From contig CAZFJC010000016.1 of assembly GCA_964518765.1 (NCBI GenBank), positions 1 through 64,000 of the forward strand: 64,000 nt of DNA, in the 5' to 3' direction. Of the stretch, positions 23,992-32,243 are shown in pieces. The position numbers and the translations under genes were made by a program. Numbering within the stretch: the stretch's first letter is position 1; every line of letters begins with the position of its first letter. Under the pieces are notes generated by a model. It was not told the origin of the DNA, ran no database searches, and worked only from the letters and a program-made list of their open reading frames with translations. The stretch is from CAZPNX01 sp964518765 (GTDB lineage: Bacteria; Edwardsbacteria; AC1; EtOH8).

Positions 23992-25161
23992 TTACTCCAG
24001 CAGCGGCAGTATCAGGTCGTCCACCGGCCAGATCTGCAGCACCTGGTCGTCCCCCAGGTAATGCAGCCAGAACTGGACAGTCTGGATGGACGAATTGCGC
24101 AGCACGTCCAAGTAGACCAGCAGGCTCATGGGGCGGCCGGACAGGTATTTCCTGACCTCCTCCACCTGGACCTCATGTTCTCGGAGCCTGTCACCATAGA
24201 CGCCCGACGTTATCTCCACCCCCTGGCCCAGGCAGAGATAGTCCTGGCGATCGTTGAAGAACAGCCTTCCCAGGAAGTACTTATTCTCCTGGGATGGCCG
24301 GTAGCGCACCAGCACATGGGTGCCCTCGCACAACCCGGCCGCCCCCTGGGGCCGGTCGGCGATCTGGGGGATGTCCAGCAGACGCTGGGCGCCGTTCTGG
24401 TCCACCAGCATCGGCAGGTACTCCCGGAGGTGGCTGTAATCTTCGGGGTTCATGCTCCTCAGGTCCTGGTTGCGCACCATGATCATGGCCCGGTTGGTGA
24501 CGGTGTAGAACTCGTTCTCCAGCCTCTCCATCTCCTCGGAGTACTGGGCTGCCGAGACGCTCTCGGCCAGCTCCCGCTCCAGGGCCTTGATGCGTTCCGT
24601 CAGCCTCTGCTTCTCGGCCTCGGCGTTCATCACCGTCTCCATGATGATCCGGGTGGACTCCTTGCGAACCTTGATGACCTCTATGGCCCGCTCGTCCTCG
24701 GTGAGGAACTCGTTGGGCGAAAGGGTGGTGGGCGTGGCCGGCCTCGGCTGTATGGTGGTTTCCTCACCGGACAGTCCGGCCGACCTGTCCAGCTGGTCGC
24801 GCAGGGCGTCCCTCTCCCTCTCCAGCTCGGCCAGCCGGTTAGCGTAGAGTCCGTTGACGGTGGCGATCAGCTTCTCCTTGTCCTGGCTGAAGGCCTGGGG
24901 CGAATAATAGACCACCATGTCGGTGCGGTGCCGTCCCACCACTTCCACCTTATCCCCCAGGGCCGGGGCCAGGTCCCCGGCGTCCTCCAGCACCAACCCG
25001 TCCTTGGCGCCCAGGATCATCTGAGGGCTGCCGCCCAGCATTCGCAATACCGTCTTCTTGCGGTCGCGCAGGTCGTCGATGGTCAGAACCACGCCGGCCT
25101 CCAACTCCCGGCCGTCGGGCAGGACCAACTTAATCGGTTTAGGTCTCTCCCTAGAGCTCAT
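23992..25161 (-). CDS. Hypothetical coiled-coil protein
   Basis: I do not recognise this 389-residue soluble protein. The first 90 residues are beta-rich (IKLVLPDGRELEAGVVLTI and similar). A helical middle part follows, with coiled-coil-like heptads at about 95-130 (NRLAELERERDALRDQLDR) and 155-210 (EAEKQRLTERIKALERELAE). The C-terminal 150 residues are a mixed domain. It is followed by a cupin gene upstream in the same direction. The layout resembles a PilZ-like or regulatory domain joined by a coiled coil, but no motif confirms this. Confidence 0.6.
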   Translation of the reverse strand: MSSRERPKPIKLVLPDGRELEAGVVLTIDDLRDRKKTVLRMLGGSPQMILGAKDGLVLEDAGDLAPALGDKVEVVGRHRTDMVVYYSPQAFSQDKEKLIATVNGLYANRLAELERERDALRDQLDRSAGLSGEETTIQPRPATPTTLSPNEFLTEDERAIEVIKVRKESTRIIMETVMNAEAEKQRLTERIKALERELAESVSAAQYSEEMERLENEFYTVTNRAMIMVRNQDLRSMNPEDYSHLREYLPMLVDQNGAQRLLDIPQIADRPQGAAGLCEGTHVLVRYRPSQENKYFLGRLFFNDRQDYLCLGQGVEITSGVYGDRLREHEVQVEEVRKYLSGRPMSLLVYLDVLRNSSIQTVQFWLHYLGDDQVLQIWPVDDLILPLLE

Positions 25162-25236
25162 GTTTTAATCATCCGGCCTGTCCGGGATTGGCCTGATTTC
25201 ATTAGCCCCCATTGTTGACAATCCGTGGATCTTTCC

Positions 25237-25509
25237 TCAACCGAACTTGTACACCTTCTCCACCGTCTCCAACACCTTCCAACGGCACCTCAGGCCCCTG
25301 GGAAATACCACCAGATCACCAGCCTTGATCTCTATCTTCTCCCCGGCGGCGGTGGTGACGATCACCAGCCCTTTGGTGAGGTAGGCCGTTTCATTGTCGG
25401 TGTACTGCCAGTCGAACTCGGAGGGGGCACATTGCCAGGGCGACCAGGTCTCGACCCCCAGCCTCCCCAGTTCCTCCGGCGAGGGACGCGATTTGATTAT
25501 CTGTGACAT
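25237..25509 (-). CDS. Cupin-domain protein (DUF861 type)
   Basis: The 90-residue protein is a single short cupin of the cupin_3/DUF861 kind: WSPWQCAPSEFDWQY, ETAYLTKGLVIVTT, then IKAGDLVVFPRGLRCRWKV and a final EKVYKFG. Relatives include ureidoglycine-related and ethanolamine-related cupins, often metal-free. The usual metal-binding histidines are absent, so a binding rather than catalytic role is likely. It lies 21 nt from the end of the methyltransferase gene, on the same strand. Confidence 0.88.
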   Translation of the reverse strand: MSQIIKSRPSPEELGRLGVETWSPWQCAPSEFDWQYTDNETAYLTKGLVIVTTAAGEKIEIKAGDLVVFPRGLRCRWKVLETVEKVYKFG

Positions 25510-25530
25510 ATTATCCCTTTTTCTATCATG

Positions 25531-26355
25531 TCAACCGGTTGCCTTTCTGCCCCACGCTATGACCATCGGCAAGGCCCGCGGCGGCAGGGAGGCCATGTCC
25601 TTAACCGTGACCTCCACCACCTCCGCCGCCTCCGCCCCCCAGCGCTTGACGTAGGCCTCCTTCTTTCCTTCGATCTTGGAAATCATCATTCCGACATAAG
25701 GTGGGTAGTCCGGCGGGCGCAAGACCGATAGGCGGTGCCCTCCCAAGCCTAATTCATCGAGAAGGGCTTTGTAGTCGGCGGAGCGATGCAAGCCCCAGCA
25801 CCTCTTGCCCTCCAGGGCGGCCAATTCCAGATTCATCCGCTCCATCCGCCCCTCGGCCGACTCCTTCTCCACTTTTCCGAAGCCGTCGGCGACCTTGTCA
25901 TACACCAGAAAAACGCCTCCGGGCGCCAGCGCCCGGACACAATCGCGCAAAGCCCCGGCTACATCGCCATCGTCGGAGACAAAATCGTGCAGGGCCGCCC
26001 GGGACACCACCAGCCCAGCCGATCCGGCGGACAGGGGCAGGAAGGCAGAGTCGGAGTTAAGCACCTCAAGCCGAGGGTCGGTTATCGCCTCGCTTAGCTT
26101 TTTAGCGGCCGTCTCCAACCGCTCCACCGCGTAAAGCTTCTGGCCCGGCTTCAGGTACTTCTCCAGGAGCTCCCTGGTGAATTCACCCTGGCCCGCCCCC
26201 AGCTCCACCACCGGAAGGGTGACCGGCCCGAAGACCTCGCCCAGCAGGCGCTCCTCCTCCGCGTTGTAGGCCTCCAGTCCGGCCAGGTAGTCCCTGGCCT
26301 GGTGGTCGGTCAGCCCGTGTTGCTTTACAAGCTGTTCGACCTGTTGCTCGTCCAT
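25531..26355 (-). CDS. SAM-dependent methyltransferase
   Basis: A 274-residue class I methyltransferase. Motif I is VVELGAGQGEFTRELLEKYL, followed by the acidic motif II LYAVERLETAAK, LEVLNSDSAFLPL and the post-II GLVVSRAALHDFVSDDGD. The N-terminal 45 residues are a helical cap. The substrate is unknown; the family pattern is closest to UbiE/menG-type or small-molecule methyltransferases. It is in line with the cupin gene downstream. Confidence 0.88.
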   Translation of the reverse strand: MDEQQVEQLVKQHGLTDHQARDYLAGLEAYNAEEERLLGEVFGPVTLPVVELGAGQGEFTRELLEKYLKPGQKLYAVERLETAAKKLSEAITDPRLEVLNSDSAFLPLSAGSAGLVVSRAALHDFVSDDGDVAGALRDCVRALAPGGVFLVYDKVADGFGKVEKESAEGRMERMNLELAALEGKRCWGLHRSADYKALLDELGLGGHRLSVLRPPDYPPYVGMMISKIEGKKEAYVKRWGAEAAEVVEVTVKDMASLPPRALPMVIAWGRKATG

Positions 26356-26428
26356 TTCGCTCTCATTTCATCCCTCGGTTAACCAGGCATGATGGACATC
26401 TTGGGAAGACAGCAGGGATCATGGCAGG

Positions 26429-27238
26429 TCAGTCGAACTTCTCGGCCTTGAGCTTCCGTGCCTTTTCCTGCTCCACCCTCTGCTCGATGGCCACCTCGGG
26501 CAGATCTTCGGGATCTGCGGCCAGCACCTCGTCCAGCAGCTGGTCGTAGAGGGCCCGGTCCTTGACCTTGGCTGCATAGTTCTCGGCCATCAGCACCCTG
26601 GTGGCCAGGTATTTGGGGGCCGCGGCCATGGACTCCTCGTAGTACTTCTTCGATTTCTCCAGATCCCCGCCGGCTATCCCCGGGGCCACCGCGTAGTAGG
26701 TGCCCAGCCAGCGGGCCGGCCCCCCGTAATAGTAGTTCCGGTCTAGAGAGTAGAGATAGAGGATCATCTTGCGGGCCTGTTTGGCCGGGCCCAGCTGTTT
26801 GAGGATGTTGCGCATCTTGCCCCATTTGCCGTAGCTGGTGGCTGCCCAAAAGATGGCTCCGGCAAACTCCTTTGAGACTCCGGCAATAGCATCGCCCATC
26901 CCCTTTTTTCCCACCTCGTAGCGTTGCTTGAACCCCGGATCGTAGCAAAGGGCCTTGATGCCCCACTCGTAGCCTCTGTAGTAGCCGGCCGACTTCTGTT
27001 TGCCTTCCTCGAAGGCGTCGGCCAGGAAATACCAGGCGTAGGCTAGACGTTCGGCCAGCTCATAGCTGGGGCTCTCCTGGTAGGCCTTCTCGTAGAGGGA
27101 GATGGCTTGTTTCAACGACTGTTTGTCTCCGCGTTTTTCCCAAAAACCCTTGGCCTCGTCGAAGCCCGGCTGGGCGCCGAGGGCGGCCGCCAAGAAAAAA
27201 GATGCCGCCAGGCCTCCAAGTAGATGCTTCCCGGTCAT
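26429..27238 (-). CDS. Exported TatT-like TPR protein
   Basis: A 269-residue exported protein with a short signal peptide (LLGGLAASFFLAAALGAQ). The mature helical repeats (SYELAERLAYAWYFLADAFEEG, GYEWGIKALCYDP, FWAATSYGKWGKM, RMLAEN-like helices) match the TatT family, the periplasmic trimeric TPR partner of TRAP transporters known from Treponema. No TRAP transporter gene is adjacent, so the link to transport is only inferred. It stands alone between the methyltransferase and a TPR gene. Confidence 0.75.
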   Translation of the reverse strand: MTGKHLLGGLAASFFLAAALGAQPGFDEAKGFWEKRGDKQSLKQAISLYEKAYQESPSYELAERLAYAWYFLADAFEEGKQKSAGYYRGYEWGIKALCYDPGFKQRYEVGKKGMGDAIAGVSKEFAGAIFWAATSYGKWGKMRNILKQLGPAKQARKMILYLYSLDRNYYYGGPARWLGTYYAVAPGIAGGDLEKSKKYYEESMAAAPKYLATRVLMAENYAAKVKDRALYDQLLDEVLAADPEDLPEVAIEQRVEQEKARKLKAEKFD

Positions 27239-27324
27239 CTGTTTCCTCCCCTGAGTTGATGTTTATTCTATATTAAACCAGGCCGATTTACAAGGGAAAA
27301 TTCCGTCGCCTTCCTTGTAACGGG

Positions 27325-28716
27325 CTAAGGCAATTCCAGCTTTTCGATTTTCCTCCGGCACCAGAAGGAATTTTTCTTTACCGCCAGCCTCCGGTAATTA
27401 TCCAAAGCGCCGAGCCGATGCTCCTCCTTCCCCGAACATCTCCAGAGTTCATAAAAGATGTCCGCCCTCAAGTTCGAATCCTCGGGCAGGGCCCCGGCCA
27501 TTTGCAGAAGGAGGTCTTCGCTGAGATTCGGTTGTCCTGGATAAGCTATCAACAGCTCCAGGACCCGGCATTTGTCTAGAACGTCCTGACGCTTGAACTC
27601 GTCCGCCAGCAGCCGGGCCTCCTCCATTATCTCCCTGGTCCCGGCGGCATCGCCTTTCCGGTAAAGGAGATCGGCTCTGGCCATCAGATAGTCCGGTAGA
27701 AAGCGCCCGCTCTGCACCTGGCGGCCGTAATCCAGGGCCGCATCGAAATGCATTTCCGCCTCGGAGTCATCGGTCCCGTATTCGGCTATCAGGCCCAGGC
27801 GGTAATGGGCATCGCCTATGGACAGTTTGTTCTCGGTCTCCTGTGCCAGGGCCAGCTCCTTGGCGGCCATCTCCCTGGCTTCCTCCAAACGCCCCAATTC
27901 CATGTAGATAGCCGAAATGTCCCCGTAGGCGCAGGCCAGAAAGTACTTGTCGCCTAGCTTCCTTGCAATCTCAACCTGATGCTGGTAAAGCTCCAGGGCC
28001 TGGCCGTATTCCTCCTGGTAATAATGCAATCCAGCCAGGTTACCTAAAGCCATGCTGATCGACCTTAGGTCCCCAGCCATACTGAATGTCGCCAACGACT
28101 CCTCGAGAAACGGCTTGGCCAGGGAAAGTTCCTTTCTTTCACGATGGACCAGGCCGATGACATGGATGATGCCGCCCATAAACAGGGGATTGTTGAACTT
28201 TTCGGCCAAACGCCGGCTTTTCTCCAAATATTCCAGGGCCTGGCCGGTGTCGCCCAGCCAGAAGTAGGCGATCCCCATCTTCCTCTGGGCTTCAGCTGCC
28301 AGGAATTCCAGGCCCGATTCCTCGGCCAGTTTTTTCATCTTCTCTAGGTATTTCAAAGACCTATGGTAATCGGACCAGGCGTTGTAGACATTGCTCATCA
28401 TCCCCAATGCCCTGGCCTGCCCCTGGACATCACCTGTCCGGACGAAGATCTCCATTGACCTCTCGGCCAAAGACAAGCATTCCCGGTATTGGCCTTGGTA
28501 GTGGACGACACTGCAAAGATCGAGTATCGTCTCCGCTTCCTCTTTCTGGTCCCTGTTTCCGGCGGTTGCCTTCAGCAGGCCGCGATAGATCCGCTCGGCC
28601 TCCTCCCACTTGCCGATGAGCTTCAGGACCCCGGCCTTGCGCTGAAGAAGCTTAAACGGTAAATATCGCCCGGCGCCGTCGGCTTCGTAATAAGACCAAT
28701 AAACGCCCCGCCTCAT
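27325..28716 (-). CDS. Tetratricopeptide-repeat protein
   Basis: A 463-residue cytoplasmic TPR protein with about nine repeats (GMMSNVYNAWSDYHRSLKYLEK, MGIAYFWLGDTGQALEYLEKS, LGNLAGLHYYQEEYGQALELY). Its N-terminal LLQRKAGVLKLIGKWEEAERIYRG is shared with the TPR proteins at 6684 and 18893. The start overlaps the stop of the GNAT gene by 4 nt (atga type), so it is translationally coupled as the last member of the PEP-utilising enzyme-GNAT-TPR operon. Likely a binding partner of something in that operon; unproven. Confidence 0.88.
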   Translation of the reverse strand: MRRGVYWSYYEADGAGRYLPFKLLQRKAGVLKLIGKWEEAERIYRGLLKATAGNRDQKEEAETILDLCSVVHYQGQYRECLSLAERSMEIFVRTGDVQGQARALGMMSNVYNAWSDYHRSLKYLEKMKKLAEESGLEFLAAEAQRKMGIAYFWLGDTGQALEYLEKSRRLAEKFNNPLFMGGIIHVIGLVHRERKELSLAKPFLEESLATFSMAGDLRSISMALGNLAGLHYYQEEYGQALELYQHQVEIARKLGDKYFLACAYGDISAIYMELGRLEEAREMAAKELALAQETENKLSIGDAHYRLGLIAEYGTDDSEAEMHFDAALDYGRQVQSGRFLPDYLMARADLLYRKGDAAGTREIMEEARLLADEFKRQDVLDKCRVLELLIAYPGQPNLSEDLLLQMAGALPEDSNLRADIFYELWRCSGKEEHRLGALDNYRRLAVKKNSFWCRRKIEKLELP

Positions 28717-29225
28717 AGCTTAAGCGTCTTTAAGCTCTGGTACCTTTCCCGGGTCAGCCTTAGCAGGCAGACATCAGTTCGTGAACGATCATGCTCGAAC
28801 CCGAATGTCCGCAGTGCTCTCTGGCCGCTTAGATTCTCCAGCCGCACCGGATCCATCATCACCTCCCCGCCGAACTCGCCGAAGTAGAAATCCAGGAGCA
28901 GCCGCAGCGCCTCGGGCCCATGGCCGCGGTATCGATGCCTGGCCTCTATCTTGAAGTTGAGCTCGGCGGTCTTGGATTTTGGATCGTAACGGTGAAAACT
29001 GGCTTCTCCGACAGGAGTGCCCTCTCGGTCGCAGATCAGAAAGTAACGGTCATGTGGAGAGCCCGGATCCACCATTCGCCGGTACCAATCCTCCATCTGC
29101 TCCATAGACCGCGGGACCGGCCCGCCCACCGCCTCCATGGTGGCCGGATCGGCCCACAGGGTGCGGATGTATCCCAGATCCTCGAGCCCCGGCCGCCTTA
29201 AAGTTACCCTCTCGCCTTGAAACAT
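28713..29225 (-). CDS. GNAT-family N-acetyltransferase
   Basis: A 170-residue acetyltransferase of the RimJ/RimL-like GNAT type: VTLRRPGLEDLGYIRTLWADP at the N terminus, GEASFHRYDPKSKTAELNFKIEARHRYRGHGPEALRLLLDF with the acetyl-CoA loop (R-x-R-G-H-G), and VRLENLSGQRALRTFGFEH near the end. It transfers acetyl from acetyl-CoA to an amine, a peptide N terminus or a small molecule. It overlaps its upstream neighbour by 22 nt and its downstream neighbour by 4 nt, so it sits firmly in an operon with an RPH-like enzyme. Confidence 0.92.
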   Translation of the reverse strand: MFQGERVTLRRPGLEDLGYIRTLWADPATMEAVGGPVPRSMEQMEDWYRRMVDPGSPHDRYFLICDREGTPVGEASFHRYDPKSKTAELNFKIEARHRYRGHGPEALRLLLDFYFGEFGGEVMMDPVRLENLSGQRALRTFGFEHDRSRTDVCLLRLTRERYQSLKTLKL

Positions 29226-31771
29226 TTGCCTGACATCCCGGATACGGCGATAACCTCCCCCTTGGTGCCGTCAACCATTATCTCCTGCCCGTCCTTTATC
29301 GCCGCTAGCGCCCCCTTGGCCCCCACCACCGCCGGGATGCCGTATTCCCGGGCTACGATGGCCCCGTGGCACACCGCCCCGCCCACCTCCATCACCAGGG
29401 CCCGGGCCAAAAGGAACAGCGGCGCCCAGCCCGGCTCGGTGTAGGGGGCCACCAGGATCTCGCCCTTCCTCAGCCTGGAGGCCTCCGAGGGATCTTTGAG
29501 GATCCTGGCCGTTCCCCGGGCCAACCCCGGCGAGGCCGGAACGCCGCGAATGATCCCGGAACCCGGCTCCCTTGCCTCTTCCTCCGAATTCACCCCATCG
29601 CTGCGCACCACCCCTGGTGGCTGTATCCTGACCTGCTCCTCCCATTTTCCTTTCCTCTCGCCGACCAGCCCCTGGATAGAAGCTTTATCCAGATGGCCGG
29701 ACCTCTCCAAATCCTCGATCTCGGGCACGGTCAAAAAGAATATATCCTCGGCTTCCCCAAGAAAACCAGCTTCATGATAGCGGCGCCCGATCTCCAGCAC
29801 GATGCGCCGGCTTCCCGGGAAGCAGCGCAGCCCATAGTACTTCTCGTTCTCCCGGAGCGGGAAATGGTCCTGGGCCAGCTTCAGGCCGAGGCGGAACATC
29901 CACGCCTTTAACCGGCCGGCAAATGTGCCGCTTAGCCTGCGCTCGATCTCCGCCGTCAACTGCAGCCGGCGGCGCTTCGCCTCTTGGTACTGGTCCAGCG
30001 GGTTCTTCTCCCCGGGTTCGTAGTCCAGGTATCCCTTGATGAGCTGATAGACATAGGTCCGGTCCTCGCCCCAGGACGGATAGCCGAAGTCCAGGTCCTT
30101 AAGGCCCCGGTGCCCATGCCTCTTCAGGAAGGCGGCCACCCGGCCGAGGCATTCCCGGCCCAGAAGGCTGGACCCCAGCTCCTCCTCCAATTTCCGGAAA
30201 TCCCGGCCGTTCCATCCTTCGAATGTCCTCCGGACTTCGTCCGGCATTTGCGAAAGGCGAAACAGCTCCAGCGCGCCCTCGGTGGTCTTATTGCCGGGGA
30301 TGCCGGCCATCAGGTGGTCTAGGTTCAGGTCCTTCCATCGCCAGGCCAGACGCTCGACCAGCCGCATGCCCCAGAGGGCCTTGCCGGCCACCATCAGCAA
30401 GGGAAAGGCGGCCTGGGCTGTCACATATCCGAACTGGCGGGCCCGCCTGAGCAGCTCCAGGTTGGATAGGCCATCCAAAGGAAAGCTGTTGTAGCCATCG
30501 GCCAGCCTCCAATATTCCCGGCACCTATTCTCGATCGAAGCGATGCTGGCTAACCAGGGAAAGCCGACCCATGTCCTGACGGCTTTTAGCCATTCCCGGC
30601 CCAGTCTTAAGAGGGATATCTTGGGCTTTAGGATAACCAGCTTCCCTTCTTTTAAAAGTCCCTCGAAAAGGATACCCGCCTCGCTGTCGATGTGCTTGAT
30701 GATGGGTCCCAGCATGGCGCCGAAGAAGGGATGTCCGTAAAGCCGGTTCATGTTCCAGTAGGCCCGGCCGTTGACCAGGTCCACGATGAAACTGTGGTCG
30801 TAGAGGGGGGAATCGGTATCGGTGCCGAACATTACCTTGAAGATGGCCGGAAACAGCAGGTCGTTAAGGAAGGACCAGCTCAGCGGCTTGAGCGGGTAGG
30901 GCATGTTCTCCCGGGTGTTCCAGTTGGACCAGTAGATGGTGGCTTCATCCGCGGCTTGCCGGTTGGTATCCTTCCCCCAGATAACCGGATAAGGCAGCCT
31001 TGGCTCGGGCAGGAAGGTTATGGGCCGGGATTGCAGGATGTGGAGCCGGCCCCGGGAGAAGGCGAACTCGATGTCCTGGGGACTGCCGAAATGTTTTTCG
31101 ATTTGCCTGGCGCACCTCCCCAGCCTGCAGAGCATGACCTTGTCCAGAACGCCTGGCCGGCCCGATATCAAGGCCCCGCTGGCTTTCTCCAAAACCAGCT
31201 GCTCCGGCTCGGTCCTGCCCGAGACCAGCGCCTCCCCCCCACCCCGGGCGATGTTGGCCAGCATCTGGCACTTAATTCCGTTAAGCGGGTTGGCGGTAAA
31301 GATTACCCCCGATAATTCGGCCGCTACCATCTCCTGGACCAGCACCGCCATTTTCACCGACCTGGGATCAATCCCGTTCTTTTTCAGGTATATTCGGACC
31401 CGATCCGAACCCAGGCTGCTTCGGCAGAGCTCGGCGGCCCGGAGCAGTTTCTCAATAGTATCTATATTTAGATAGGATTCATACTGCCCGGCGAAGGAGG
31501 CATTTGGCAGGTCCTCGGCCGTGGCCGAGGAGCGGACGGCGACCTTGGCTTTTGAGGAAGGAAGCTTACTCCAGGCGCGCTCGATATCAACCGCCGGCGG
31601 TGGCCCCGTTTCGAAGGCTTCGGTGGTGACGATGAAGCCGGGCGGCACCGGAAACCCGGCCCGCTTGAGCCTGGCCAGGCTGGCGGCCTTGGCCCCGCAG
31701 AGGAAGGCGTCGAGGGACTCTTTGCTGCCCAGCTCGACTATGGTGGCCTTTTCTTGCCGCGGCTTCGGCAA
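29204..31771 (-). CDS. PEP-utilising phosphotransferase, rifampicin phosphotransferase-like
   Basis: An 855-residue multidomain enzyme. Residues 1-310 form the ATP-binding PEP/pyruvate-binding domain (GAKAASLARLKRAGFPVPPGF, AVRSSATAEDLPNASFAGQY, VLVQEMVAAELSGVIFTANP, ILQSRPITFLPE). Residues 330-740 are a divergent middle substrate domain. Residues 760-855 form the swivelling His domain (GVPASPGLARGTARIL and VGGAVCHGAIVAREYGIPAV) with catalytic H802. Size and order match rifampicin phosphotransferases rather than pyruvate phosphate dikinase or PEP synthase, as the C-terminal PEP-binding barrel is missing. It would move a phosphate from ATP through the His to a small molecule. The true substrate is unknown; a rifamycin is only one option. 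Confidence 0.88.
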   Translation of the reverse strand: MPKPRQEKATIVELGSKESLDAFLCGAKAASLARLKRAGFPVPPGFIVTTEAFETGPPPAVDIERAWSKLPSSKAKVAVRSSATAEDLPNASFAGQYESYLNIDTIEKLLRAAELCRSSLGSDRVRIYLKKNGIDPRSVKMAVLVQEMVAAELSGVIFTANPLNGIKCQMLANIARGGGEALVSGRTEPEQLVLEKASGALISGRPGVLDKVMLCRLGRCARQIEKHFGSPQDIEFAFSRGRLHILQSRPITFLPEPRLPYPVIWGKDTNRQAADEATIYWSNWNTRENMPYPLKPLSWSFLNDLLFPAIFKVMFGTDTDSPLYDHSFIVDLVNGRAYWNMNRLYGHPFFGAMLGPIIKHIDSEAGILFEGLLKEGKLVILKPKISLLRLGREWLKAVRTWVGFPWLASIASIENRCREYWRLADGYNSFPLDGLSNLELLRRARQFGYVTAQAAFPLLMVAGKALWGMRLVERLAWRWKDLNLDHLMAGIPGNKTTEGALELFRLSQMPDEVRRTFEGWNGRDFRKLEEELGSSLLGRECLGRVAAFLKRHGHRGLKDLDFGYPSWGEDRTYVYQLIKGYLDYEPGEKNPLDQYQEAKRRRLQLTAEIERRLSGTFAGRLKAWMFRLGLKLAQDHFPLRENEKYYGLRCFPGSRRIVLEIGRRYHEAGFLGEAEDIFFLTVPEIEDLERSGHLDKASIQGLVGERKGKWEEQVRIQPPGVVRSDGVNSEEEAREPGSGIIRGVPASPGLARGTARILKDPSEASRLRKGEILVAPYTEPGWAPLFLLARALVMEVGGAVCHGAIVAREYGIPAVVGAKGALAAIKDGQEIMVDGTKGEVIAVSGMSGKCFKARG

Positions 31772-31822
31772 GCTTCACCTTCTTTGCATTAGGGGGGAGC
31801 CATGGGGCGGTAAAAGCTCGGA

Positions 31823-32224
31823 TCAGTAGGGGGGATGCGCCAGGGCCTGTTCTATCATTCGGTCCATCATGGGGCGCCTGGAGTACCGGCTGTTGGACAG
31901 GTAGGCTCGCACCTCGGACAGCGTCTGGTTAATGTTGTCCTTGGTTCGCCGGTCGATGAACCGGTCCGGCTTCAGGGCGATCAGGTCGTCGTACATCAGG
32001 TCCTCCAGCATCTCCAAGGCCCTGGAGGCCTCACCCGATCTGAGGTAGCCGAGCGCCACCAGTCTGGACCTGATGTCGTTGCTCTGCTCGTCCAGCCAGC
32101 GGCTGCCGAAATAGCTCCTGGCGTGGCTGTAGCCGGAATATGCACCCAGAAGGAATAGAGCCAGGGCTACCGCCAGTATGGCGGCGGCCGAGAGGACGAT
32201 CTTTTTACCCTTGGTCATCTGCAC
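31823..32224 (-). CDS. Small membrane-anchored hypothetical protein
   Basis: The 133-residue protein has one N-terminal membrane segment (IVLSAAAILAVALALFLLGAYSG) and a mostly helical, charged outer part (DEQSNDIRSRLVALGYLRSGEASRALEMLEDLMYD). The tail includes IDRRTKDNINQTLSEVRAYLS. I do not recognise the family. It follows the TatD-radical SAM gene after 19 nt and has aaggagt before its start. Confidence 0.7.
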   Translation of the reverse strand: MQMTKGKKIVLSAAAILAVALALFLLGAYSGYSHARSYFGSRWLDEQSNDIRSRLVALGYLRSGEASRALEMLEDLMYDDLIALKPDRFIDRRTKDNINQTLSEVRAYLSNSRYSRRPMMDRMIEQALAHPPY

Positions 32225-32243
32225 TCCTTTCAGACGTAGCCAT

